A stretch of DNA of 5,197 nucleotides, taken from NCBI GenBank assembly GCA_025928535.1, contig JAICJJ010000252.1:1-5197 (forward strand), read 5' to 3'. Position 1 is the first letter of the stretch. Each line of letters begins with the position of its first letter. This DNA comes from Thermomicrobiales bacterium. GTDB taxonomy: Bacteria; Chloroflexota; Chloroflexia; Thermomicrobiales; UBA6265. Made by a program: the position numbers and the translations under genes. Below, piece after piece: positions 1 through 5,197 of this stretch. The notes under the pieces were generated by a model. That model did not search any database, was not told the DNA's origin, and was given only the letters and a program-made list of their open reading frames with translations.

Positions 1-416
1 ATCAGGTAAGAGAGGCAGCCTTTCCCCGTCCGGCGGACCTGGATCACGGTCGCCTCGGCGTCCGGCAGCGGAACCGCCGCCGTGTTCCAGGCCAGGCTCC
101 AGGCCTTCATGCCGCCCGCGAGCGAGCGGGCGTCGTAGCCGCGGGCTTGTAACTGGGCCATGGCCACGAGGCTGACCTTGCCCGTGCCGCAGACGGTCAC
201 GACCGGCGCGTCCGTCGGCAGGTCGATCGCCGCCAGAGCGGCGGCATCGCCGGCCTTGAGGGCGTCGTAGGCGTCGACGTGAACGCTGCCGGGGATCGAC
301 CACTCGGCGCGATCCGCGGTCGGCCGGACATCCAGAATCGTCACCGGAGCGTGGGCTTCGAGCATCGCCCGCAATGCATCGACGGCGATCAGGTCCGGGG
401 CATCGATGTCGCTCAT
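1..416 (-). CDS. Rhodanese-domain protein, probably rhodanese-MBL fusion (partial, C-terminus off window)
   Basis: The reading frame on the minus strand is open from ATG at 416 to the window edge, giving 138 residues without a stop. Residues about 10-118 form a rhodanese domain: ILDVRP (27-32) is the usual strand and Asp-x-Arg motif, IPGSVHV (41-47) the conserved IPGA-type turn, and VTVCGTGKVS (73-82) the active-site loop with catalytic Cys76, which would carry a persulfide. The LAGGMKAW signature (99-106) closes the domain. Rhodaneses transfer sulfane sulfur in the cytoplasm. After it, VIQVRRTGKGCLSYL (124-138) looks like the opening strands of a metallo-beta-lactamase fold, so the full protein may be a rhodanese-MBL fusion related to persulfide dioxygenase or hydrolase-like proteins; this part is inference because the metal-binding HxHxDH motif would lie off the window. 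A good ribosome site (AGGAG on the minus strand, 427-423) lies 6 bases before the ATG. It diverges from the LysR gene. Confidence 0.85.
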   Translation of the reverse strand, partial: MSDIDAPDLIAVDALRAMLEAHAPVTILDVRPTADRAEWSIPGSVHVDAYDALKAGDAAALAAIDLPTDAPVVTVCGTGKVSLVAMAQLQARGYDARSLAGGMKAWSLAWNTAAVPLPDAEATVIQVRRTGKGCLSYL

Positions 417-564
417 GAGCGGCTCCTGGCGTGGCAACGCGGTCAACGCATCGAAAATGCAGACGCAGGCGGAATCGTCCGCGGCGGCATGACCGCCGCG
501 ACCACGGTACGCTGTCTGTGCCATCATTCCCAATAGCGATTTGCGATCGAAGGGATAAGCAATC
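417..564. promoter_or_regulatory. Divergent intergenic region between rhodanese gene and LysR gene
   Basis: This 148-base spacer must carry the promoters of both divergent genes. It holds the rhodanese ribosome site (423-427, minus strand) and the LysR ribosome site AAGGGA (550-555), 9 bases before the GTG. A perfect dyad lies at 480-500. A weak LysR-type T-N11-A candidate is ATTCCCAATAGCGAT (526-540), and an imperfect dyad GGTAC-N7-GTGCC lies at 506-522. A short direct repeat GCGAT-TT-GCGAT spans 536-547. I see no convincing -35/-10 pair on either strand. Control of both genes by the LysR protein is inferred from layout alone. Confidence 0.5.
480..500. repeat. Perfect inverted repeat, 8-bp arms, 5-base loop
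   Basis: The arms are CGCGGCGG (480-487) and CCGCCGCG (493-500), separated by CATGA. The repeat lies 64 bases before the LysR start and 63 bases before the rhodanese start, almost at the centre of the divergent spacer. It could be an operator or a hairpin in a leader RNA. The lack of a T-tract argues against a terminator. Short GC dyads are common in GC-rich DNA, so its function is uncertain. Confidence 0.5.
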
Positions 565-1482
565 GTGATACCGGAGCGGCCGACCCTGCAAGCCCTCGCG
601 CTCTTTGTCGAGGTGATCCAGCACGGCACGATGTCCGCCGCAGCTGCGAGCTCGGGATTGAGCCAGCCCGCGATTTCGGCCCAGGTCCGCGCCTTGGAGC
701 GCCACTACGGCGCGCGCCTCCTCGAGCGCGATGGCCGCGGCAGCGCGCCAACCCCGGCTGGGCGCCTGGTCGCCGACTACGCCGCCCGCGTTCTGGCGCT
801 CGTCGATGAGGCCGGGCGAGCGGTCGCCGATCTCGAAGGGGTCGAGGCGGGGGAATTGATCGTCGGGGCGAGCAGCACCGTCGGCGAGCAAATCCTGCCG
901 GCGTATCTCGGGCGGTTTCACCGGGCGCATCCCGGCGTCCGGTTGTCGGTCACGATCGGCAACAGCGCCGAGATCGTCGATCGGGTGACGGCGCGCGAAC
1001 TCGATTTCGCGATCGTGGGCCAGGAGCCGGTCGCGCCCGACCTGCGCGCGGAGCCGGTGTTCACCGATCGCATCGTGGCGTTTGTCGCGGCCGGCGATCC
1101 GTTGCTGCGGGAAGCGCCGCTGGCGCCGCTGGCGCTTTGCGGGCGGCAATTCGTGATGCGGGAAACAGGGTCGGCGACGCGGGCGCTCGCCGAGGGGTGT
1201 CTGCGGACATCGAGTTGCGGACCGGGCCATGTCATCGAGTTGGGGAGCAACGAGGCGGTCAAACGCGCCGTCGAAGCCGGGCTCGGCATCGGCCTGCTCT
1301 CGACTTACGCCATCGAAGCGGAGCGTCTGGCTGGTCTCCTGGTCGATTTGCCCGTGGCCGGTTGGGCTTGCGAGCGGTCGTTCTGGCTCATCCGGCGGCG
1401 CGACCGCGCGCTCACCCGGGCCGAAGAAGCGTTCCTGACGCTCATGCCGCTGACTGGGGCGACGCGCGATCCCGCATCGTGA
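565..1482 (+). CDS. LysR-family transcriptional regulator
   Basis: This 305-residue protein has the usual LysR-family length and layout. Residues about 8-67 form the winged helix-turn-helix; the scanning and recognition region reads MSAAAASSGLSQPAISAQV (23-41), followed by the linker anchor ALERHYGARLLER (43-55). Residues about 95-296 form the periplasmic-binding-like effector domain, opening with GELIVGASSTVGEQILPAYL (96-115) and containing RETGSATR (199-206) and GSNEAVKRAVEAGLGIGLLS (227-246). This wording resembles the CysL/CbbR branch of the family, but the ligand cannot be read from it. The GTG start is well supported: an in-frame TAA lies at 556-558 and AAGGGA (550-555) sits 9 bases upstream. 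It is divergent from the rhodanese gene and lies about 125 bases upstream of the ATP synthase genes. Control of the rhodanese gene, and a sulfur-related role, are guesses from position. Confidence 0.93.
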   Translation: MIPERPTLQALALFVEVIQHGTMSAAAASSGLSQPAISAQVRALERHYGARLLERDGRGSAPTPAGRLVADYAARVLALVDEAGRAVADLEGVEAGELIVGASSTVGEQILPAYLGRFHRAHPGVRLSVTIGNSAEIVDRVTARELDFAIVGQEPVAPDLRAEPVFTDRIVAFVAAGDPLLREAPLAPLALCGRQFVMRETGSATRALAEGCLRTSSCGPGHVIELGSNEAVKRAVEAGLGIGLLSTYAIEAERLAGLLVDLPVAGWACERSFWLIRRRDRALTRAEEAFLTLMPLTGATRDPAS

Positions 1483-1500
1483 CCGAGCGGCGACGCCTTG

Positions 1501-1526
1501 GCCGATCGGCATGGCAGGCGTGCCGA
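1501..1526 (+). other. Short palindrome and weak hairpin after the LysR gene
   Basis: GCCGATCGGC (1501-1510) is a perfect 10-base palindrome. It overlaps a possible hairpin with arms TCGGCA (1506-1511) and TGCCGA (1521-1526) around a 9-base loop. It lies 18 bases after the LysR stop and could help end that transcript, but no T-run follows, so I do not call a terminator. The rest of the gap shows an 8-base direct repeat CCGAGCGG at 1483-1490 and 1523-1530, which may be chance. Confidence 0.3.
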
Positions 1527-1566
1527 GCGGTTAGCACTCTCTCCTCGCCTTTGCCAATCAGACTTG

Positions 1567-1575
1567 TGGTAAAGT
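1567..1575 (+). promoter_or_regulatory. Candidate extended -10 promoter of the ATP synthase operon
   Basis: TGG-TAAAGT is an extended -10 form (TGn followed by a 4-of-6 match to TATAAT). It sits in a locally AT-richer stretch (1550-1578) in the gap between the LysR gene and the first atp gene. The nearest -35-like element, TTGCCA (1551-1556), is only 13 bases away, too close for a standard pair, so the extended -10 would have to act largely alone. Transcription would begin near 1582. No better candidate is visible in the gap. Confidence 0.35.
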
Positions 1576-1606
1576 TCAGCCCCGGTATGTGGAACTGGAG
1601 CGCGAC

Positions 1607-1912
1607 GTGGCGGACGACCACCCCACGCCCGAGCGGCGTGCCCAACTCGGATCGATTGGGCTCGCGACGGGGCTGGGCTGCTCGATCGTGGTGACGCTGA
1701 TCCTGACGATCGGGGGCGGCGTTTTGATCGACCGCTGGCGCGGCACGGAGCCGATCTTCACCTTCGTCGGCCTGGCGCTGGGTTTGATCGTCTCCGGCTA
1801 CGAGTTGTGGGAGTTGGCCAACGTCGGCAACCCGAGCCGAAGCGGCCGGCTGACCCGCCGCCTCGGCGGCGCGCCGGCGCGCGAACGACGGTCCCGGGGG
1901 GACGAGGAGTAA
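1607..1912 (+). CDS. AtpI/AtpZ-family membrane protein, first gene of the ATP synthase operon
   Basis: This 101-residue protein has two hydrophobic helices (about 14-41 and 50-68) joined by GGGVLIDRWRGTEP (36-49). That glycine-rich stretch, Asp-Arg-Trp and Gly-Thr-x-Pro pattern is typical of the AtpZ/AtpI family, small inner-membrane proteins encoded at the head of many F-ATPase operons. Proposed family roles are help with c-ring assembly and Mg2+/Ca2+ movement. The C-terminal tail (73-101) is polar and arginine-rich, probably cytoplasmic. I chose GTG 1607 because GGAG (1597-1600) lies 6 bases upstream. An in-frame GTG at 1589 would add six residues but has no ribosome site; it could serve only on a nearly leaderless transcript. 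The frame is closed upstream by TAG at 1532. atpB follows after 10 bases, so the two are surely co-transcribed. Confidence 0.85.
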   Translation: MADDHPTPERRAQLGSIGLATGLGCSIVVTLILTIGGGVLIDRWRGTEPIFTFVGLALGLIVSGYELWELANVGNPSRSGRLTRRLGGAPARERRSRGDEE

Positions 1913-1922
1913 CGTCGAGCGT

Positions 1923-2831
1923 ATGGAAGTTCATGTCTCGCTGGCCCCGGAGACCCTGTTCCATCTCGGGCCGTTGCCGGTGACCAACTCCTTCATCACG
2001 ATGCTCATCGTGATGGCGTTGCTGATCCTGGTCGGCGCGGCGATCGCCCGCAACGCGAAACTGATCCCGGGCCGCTGGCAGGCGGCCTACGAGATGATCG
2101 TCGAATTCCTGCTCGAACTGGTCGACGGCACGGCCGGCCGCGCCGCCGGTCGGAAGATCTTTCCGTTGATCGGCGGCATCTTCATCTTCATCGCCTTCGC
2201 CAACTACGTCGGCGTCTTGCCCGGCGTCGGCACGATCGGCTTCTACGAAAACGAGCCCGTCGCGACGGCGCAGCACGCGGCGACTGGCAACGAAGTGGCC
2301 GCGGTCGGGCAAGCCGCGGCGGCGACCGCTCCGGCTGCGGCGGAAGAAGGCCATCAGGTGCTGGTGCCCTTCTTGCGCGCGCCCAACGCCGATTTGAACA
2401 TGACGGTCGGCATGGCGCTGGTGACCTACGTCACGGTCCAGATTCTCGGCATCCGCCAGCATGGCGTGGCGGGCCGGATCAAGCACATGGCCAACCCGGC
2501 GTTCCTCTTCCCGATCGAAGTGATCTCCGAATTTTCCCGCATCATCTCGCTCAGCGCCCGGCTCTTCGGCAACGTCTTCGCCGGTGAAATCCTGCTCGGC
2601 GTGATGTACGCGCTGGCGTCGGCGATTCGCGTGGCGATCATTCCGTTCGCGGTGCCGGTCGTCTTCATCGGCCTGGAACTGCTGTTCGGCACGATCCAGG
2701 CGCTGGTCTTCGCCCTGTTGACGATGATCTACATCGTGCTCGCCACCGAAGGCGGGCACGACGACGCGCATGCGGAAGCGCATGCCCCCGCGCCCGTCGC
2801 GCCGCAACCGCAGGCGCACGGAGCGGACTGA
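1923..2831 (+). CDS. atpB: ATP synthase F0 subunit a
   Basis: Subunit a forms the stationary ion half-channels against the c-ring in the inner membrane. This 302-residue protein starts with the typical amphipathic N-terminus (LAPETLFHLGPLPVTNS, 7-23) and has hydrophobic helices at about 20-42, 78-100, 160-178, 205-232 and 236-275. The hallmark SLSARLFGNVFAGE (209-222) carries the essential arginine, Arg213 (Arg210 in Escherichia coli), and Glu222 (Glu219 there). Gln259 in FGTIQALVFALLTMIYI (255-271) matches the conserved Gln252. Two regions stand out: residues 107-147, an Ala- and Glu-rich low-complexity loop, and a C-terminal tail (276-302) rich in His, Asp, Ala and Pro. The start is ATG 1923; GAGGAG at 1904-1909 is 13 bases upstream, rather far, and overlaps the end of the preceding gene, which may couple their translation. 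Confidence 0.98.
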   Translation: MEVHVSLAPETLFHLGPLPVTNSFITMLIVMALLILVGAAIARNAKLIPGRWQAAYEMIVEFLLELVDGTAGRAAGRKIFPLIGGIFIFIAFANYVGVLPGVGTIGFYENEPVATAQHAATGNEVAAVGQAAAATAPAAAEEGHQVLVPFLRAPNADLNMTVGMALVTYVTVQILGIRQHGVAGRIKHMANPAFLFPIEVISEFSRIISLSARLFGNVFAGEILLGVMYALASAIRVAIIPFAVPVVFIGLELLFGTIQALVFALLTMIYIVLATEGGHDDAHAEAHAPAPVAPQPQAHGAD

Positions 2832-3227
<396 letters not shown>

Positions 3228-3230
3228 TCC

Positions 3231-3266
3231 GGTCGCGCCCGGCGGTTCCGGCCGCCGGGCGCGACC
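3231..3266 (+). other. Perfect 15-bp hairpin just after atpE
   Basis: The left arm GGTCGCGCCCGGCGG (3231-3245) and right arm CCGCCGGGCGCGACC (3252-3266) are exact complements around the loop TTCCGG. The structure starts 3 bases after the atpE stop. The sequence after it (TCATCCGTGG) has no T-tract, so it is not a standard intrinsic terminator. A stem this stable could block 3' exonucleases and stabilise an atpE message, or cause partial termination, raising c-subunit output over the genes downstream. Confidence 0.75.
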
Positions 3267-3287
3267 TCATCCGTGGCGGCCGCGCGG

Positions 3288-3301
3288 CGGGATTCGTCCC
3301 G
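3288..3301 (+). other. Small UUCG-loop hairpin upstream of atpF
   Basis: CGGGA (3288-3292) and TCCCG (3297-3301) pair around a TTCG tetraloop. The hairpin ends 12 bases before the atpF ribosome site AAGGAG (3314-3319). The closing pair is A-U, not the C-G pair of the very stable UUCG class. It may keep the atpF ribosome site accessible; its function is not established. Confidence 0.4.
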
Positions 3302-3330
3302 AGGCGCGGCGCGAAGGAGTCGAAGAGCAC

Positions 3331-3849
3331 ATGGCCGCGTTGGGCCTGAATCTCTGGAACCTGATCGCGCAGATCATCGCGTTCCTCATCTTCATCTGGC
3401 TCTTCTGGCGCTACGCGCTTGGCCCAATCGTCCGCATGCTGGACGAGCGGCAGGCGCGTGTCCGGGCGAGCATGGAAGCCGCGCAGGAAATCCAGCAGGA
3501 ACTGGCGGCGACCACCGCCCGCAACGAAGAATTGCTGGCCGAAGCGCGCCAGGAAGCGCAGCGCATCGTCCGCCAGGCGCGCGAAGCCGAAGACGCGATC
3601 ATCGGCCGGGCGCGGGACGAGGCGAACCGGCAGGCGGAAGAATATCTGTCCCGGGCCGAAGCGGCGCTGCGGCAGGAAACGATGCTGGCGCGGCAGCAAC
3701 TGCGGCAGGAAGTCGCCGATCTGGCGGTGATGGCGGCGTCGAAGATCGTCCGCAAGGAACTCGATCCGACGACGCAGGCCCGCCTGATCGAAGAAACGCT
3801 GTCGTCGGCGGGCTCGTCCGCCAACGGCGCCGGCGACGCCGCGTCCTGA
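3331..3849 (+). CDS. atpF: ATP synthase F0 subunit b
   Basis: Subunit b is the peripheral stalk that holds F1 against the membrane part. This 172-residue protein has one N-terminal membrane helix (about 7-30), with the family motif LNLWNLIAQIIAFLIFIWLF (6-25) and LGPIVRMLDERQARV (30-44) just after it. A long charged helix rich in Ala, Glu, Arg and Gln (about 38-150) follows, as expected for the parallel coiled-coil dimer. The C-terminal part DLAVMAASKIVRKELDPTTQ (130-149) is the region that binds subunit delta. A short Ser/Gly/Ala tail ends the protein. Length is usual for the family and only one b gene is seen, so a homodimer is likely. The start ATG 3331 has AAGGAG (3314-3319) 11 bases upstream. 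Confidence 0.97.
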   Translation: MAALGLNLWNLIAQIIAFLIFIWLFWRYALGPIVRMLDERQARVRASMEAAQEIQQELAATTARNEELLAEARQEAQRIVRQAREAEDAIIGRARDEANRQAEEYLSRAEAALRQETMLARQQLRQEVADLAVMAASKIVRKELDPTTQARLIEETLSSAGSSANGAGDAAS

Positions 3850-3856
3850 ACCGACG

Positions 3857-3874
3857 CGGCGGTTCGCGCCGCCG
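3857..3874 (+). other. GC-rich hairpin just after atpF
   Basis: Arms CGGCGG (3857-3862) and CCGCCG (3869-3874) pair around TTCGCG, starting 7 bases after the atpF stop. An alternative register pairs GCGGCG (3856-3861) with CGCCGC (3867-3872). The stretch 3859-3880 resembles the right half of the atpE hairpin: both read GGCGGTTC, then a short GC run containing GCCGCCGG and ending in CGACC, suggesting either a related element or shared composition. Confidence 0.5.
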
Positions 3875-3894
3875 GCGACCAACCCCCGGCTTCC

Positions 3895-3919
3895 GCCCCC
3901 ATCCCGCTGGGGGCTTTGT
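3895..3919 (+). terminator. Terminator-like stem with short T-run in the atpF-atpH gap
   Basis: GCCCCC (3895-3900) pairs with GGGGGC (3909-3914) around an 8-base loop, and TTTGT follows directly. This is the only hairpin in the operon with a T-run. The run is short, so partial termination or attenuation between the F0 genes and atpH is more likely than full arrest. AACCC (3881-3885) and GGGTT (3921-3925) could extend or compete with the stem. Confidence 0.45.
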
Positions 3920-3988
3920 CGGGTTGAAGCGGTCGGCGTGTTTGCATGCATGATTGGTCGTGCCGAGGGGGCGCGGCCCGAGAGCGAG

Positions 3989-3994
3989 AGGAGG
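3989..3994 (+). promoter_or_regulatory. Consensus ribosome binding site fixing the atpH start
   Basis: AGGAGG is a full Shine-Dalgarno match, 4 bases before GTG 3999. It decides the start over the longer frame from TTG 3954, which has no such site and would add 15 residues foreign to the family. Confidence 0.75.
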
Positions 3995-3998
3995 CGCC

Positions 3999-4535
3999 GT
4001 GGCGAGCACTGCGGCCAAACGCTACGCCCAGGCGGTGTTCGAACTGGCCAGGGAAAAAGGCGCGCTCGACGCCTGGGAATCGGATCTGGCCCGGCTGACC
4101 GAATTGGTGAGCGACCGCGAGGCGCGCGACTTTTTCGCCAGCCCGAGCGTGCCGGCGGCGCGGAAGCTGGCGGTGCTGGACGAGGCGCTTGCCGGCGGGT
4201 CGCCGGAAACGCGCAATCTCGTCCGGTTGCTCGTCGAGCGCAACCGCATCGAAGACATTCCGCAGATTTACGCGCTCTATCAGGAAGCGGTCCGGGCCGA
4301 GCGCGGCATCGTCTTCGCCGATGTGACGACGGCCGAGCCGATGGACGAGCGCGAAACGGCGCTCGTGCGGGAGCAATTGGCGAAGTTGGTCGGGCGCGAC
4401 GTCGAATTGCGGCCGCGGGTCGATCCGGCGATCATCGGCGGGATTGTCGCCCAGGTTGGCGATCAACTGATCGACGGCAGCGTGGTCAGCCAATTGCGGC
4501 GGCTGCGCACACGGCTGGCGACCGCCGCCGGCTAG
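3999..4535 (+). CDS. atpH: ATP synthase F1 subunit delta
   Basis: Subunit delta caps F1 and joins it to the b-subunit stalk (the OSCP role in mitochondria). This 178-residue protein has the family N-terminus STAAKRYAQAVFELAREKG (3-21), a helical N-terminal domain to about residue 105, and a C-terminal domain ending in the delta signature VDPAIIGGIVAQVGDQLIDG (141-160) followed by SVVSQLRRLR (161-170). Length is normal. The GTG start at 3999 is chosen from the consensus ribosome site and because the family normally begins right before this motif. It lies 149 bases after atpF, unusually far for this pair, with two hairpins in between, and 105 bases before atpA. Confidence 0.97.
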   Translation: MASTAAKRYAQAVFELAREKGALDAWESDLARLTELVSDREARDFFASPSVPAARKLAVLDEALAGGSPETRNLVRLLVERNRIEDIPQIYALYQEAVRAERGIVFADVTTAEPMDERETALVREQLAKLVGRDVELRPRVDPAIIGGIVAQVGDQLIDGSVVSQLRRLRTRLATAAG

Positions 4536-4546
4536 CATTGGGATCG

Positions 4547-4569
4547 CCGCCCGCGTCGCGGCCGGGCGG
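4547..4569 (+). other. GC-rich hairpin just after atpH
   Basis: Arms CCGCCCG (4547-4553) and CGGGCGG (4563-4569) are perfect complements around a 9-base loop. The structure starts 11 bases after the atpH stop and lacks a T-tract. It follows the same placement as the hairpins after atpB, atpE and atpF. Confidence 0.5.
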
Positions 4570-4640
4570 ACATCGGCGAACGAACCAGCCGCGAAGACGC
4601 ATCGGCGCAATCGCATCGTCGTCGTAGAGAGGCAGATGGC

Positions 4641-5197
4641 ATGTCCGTCCGCGCCACGGAAATCAGCGACATCATCAAGGAGCAGATCGCGGGGTTCCAG
4701 GACACCGCGACCATCACCAACGTCGGCCAGGTGATCAGCGTCGGCGACGGCATCGCGACCGTCTACGGCCTGAGCAACGTGATGGCTTCGGAATTGGTCA
4801 ATTTCCCGAAGACCAACACCCTCGGCCTGGCGTTCAACCTGGAAGAAGACGCCGTCGGCGTCATCGTCCTCGGCGAATACACCGAGATCGAAGAAGGCGA
4901 CGAGGTCCGCGCGACCGGGCAGATCGCCTCGGTGCCGGTCGGCGACGCGCTGATCGGCCGGGTGGTCAACGCCCTTGGCCAGCCGATCGACGGCAAGGGG
5001 CCGATCGAAACCGACAAGTACCGTCCGATCGAGCGGATCGCGCCGGGCGTCATCGCCCGCCAGAACGTCGACACGGCGCTGCAGACCGGCATCCTCGCCA
5101 TCGACGCGATGATCCCGATCGGTCGCGGCCAGCGCGAATTGATCATCGGCGACCGCCAGACCGGCAAGACGGCGGTGGCGATCGACACGATCATCAA
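4641..5197 (+). CDS. atpA: ATP synthase F1 subunit alpha (partial, C-terminus off window)
   Basis: Alpha alternates with beta in the F1 hexamer and carries the non-catalytic nucleotide sites. The first 185 residues are present and the frame runs open off the right edge. The N-terminal helix ([11 protein letters not shown], 9-19) is followed by the beta-barrel domain (about 24-93) with [17 protein letters not shown] (28-44) and [19 protein letters not shown] (71-89). The nucleotide-binding domain then begins: [15 protein letters not shown] (106-120), [12 protein letters not shown] (129-140), [20 protein letters not shown] (147-166) and the P-loop GDRQTGKT (170-177). The GDRQTGKT form marks alpha, not beta. 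The start ATG 4641 has GAGAGG (4627-4632) 8 bases upstream. The overlapping ATG at 4636 is in another frame. Confidence 0.98.
   Translation, partial: MSVRATEISDIIKEQIAGFQDTATITNVGQVISVGDGIATVYGLSNVMASELVNFPKTNTLGLAFNLEEDAVGVIVLGEYTEIEEGDEVRATGQIASVPVGDALIGRVVNALGQPIDGKGPIETDKYRPIERIAPGVIARQNVDTALQTGILAIDAMIPIGRGQRELIIGDRQTGKTAVAIDTII

Noticed and set aside
279..536. 85-residue plus-strand open frame
   Set aside because: It lies antisense to the rhodanese N-terminus and across the spacer. It has no recognisable domain and no ribosome site, while the minus-strand frame has clear rhodanese motifs.
1137..1694. 185-residue plus-strand open frame
   Set aside because: It overlaps the LysR C-terminus and the AtpI/AtpZ-like gene in another frame and is Arg/Gly/Ala-rich, as expected of shifted GC-rich coding sequence.
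3273..3953. 226-residue plus-strand open frame
   Set aside because: It is a frame-shifted shadow of atpF with Arg/Gly/Ala-rich content. The atpF frame has the membrane helix and coiled coil of subunit b.
3954..3998. N-terminal extension of atpH from TTG 3954
   Set aside because: The added residues are Arg/Gly-rich and unlike the family. GTG 3999 has a consensus ribosome site and matches the normal delta N-terminus.
3411..4616. 401-residue minus-strand open frame
   Set aside because: It lies antisense to atpF and atpH, which are certain, and has Arg/Ala/Ser-rich low-complexity content.
4636..4638. Alternative ATG upstream of atpA
   Set aside because: It is out of frame with the alpha subunit; ATG 4641 gives the correct N-terminus.

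Overview
This GC-rich window holds the start of an F-type ATP synthase operon read on the + strand, preceded by a LysR-type regulator and a divergent, edge-truncated rhodanese-domain gene. The AtpB N-terminus, the AtpI/AtpZ-like leader gene, the wide intergenic gaps and the GTG starts suggest a high-GC bacterium, possibly Chloroflexota (Thermomicrobia-like). That placement is inference from remembered family resemblance, not a search result.

Left part (1-1482). A rhodanese-domain protein runs leftwards off the window from an ATG at 416. Past its rhodanese domain it shows a short segment resembling the first strand of a metallo-beta-lactamase (MBL) fold. A 148-base divergent spacer (417-564) containing a perfect 8-bp dyad separates it from a complete LysR-family regulator (565-1482, GTG start). 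The head-to-head layout fits a regulator controlling its neighbour, perhaps in sulfur metabolism, but no effector can be read from the sequence.

Right part (1483-5197). The order is atpI/atpZ-like, atpB (a), atpE (c), atpF (b), atpH (delta), atpA (alpha, truncated at the right edge). The first four encode the membrane part or its assembly helper; atpH and atpA begin the F1 part. Key residues are present: Arg213 in subunit a, Glu59 in subunit c, the P-loop in alpha. The c-subunit lacks the Gln and Ser/Thr sodium ligands, so proton coupling is predicted. A candidate extended -10 promoter lies at 1567-1575.

The least ordinary feature is the spacing inside the operon. atpI and atpB are 10 bases apart, but the next four junctions are 165, 103, 149 and 105 bases long, and each has a GC-rich hairpin starting 3-11 bases after the upstream stop codon. 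The one after atpE has a perfect 15-bp stem without a T-tract. The atpF-atpH gap also carries a terminator-like stem followed by TTTGT. This looks like a post-transcriptional way of setting unequal subunit amounts, and perhaps of partly separating F0 from F1 expression. I found no mobile element, CRISPR array, tRNA or rRNA, and no clearly new defence or metabolic system.
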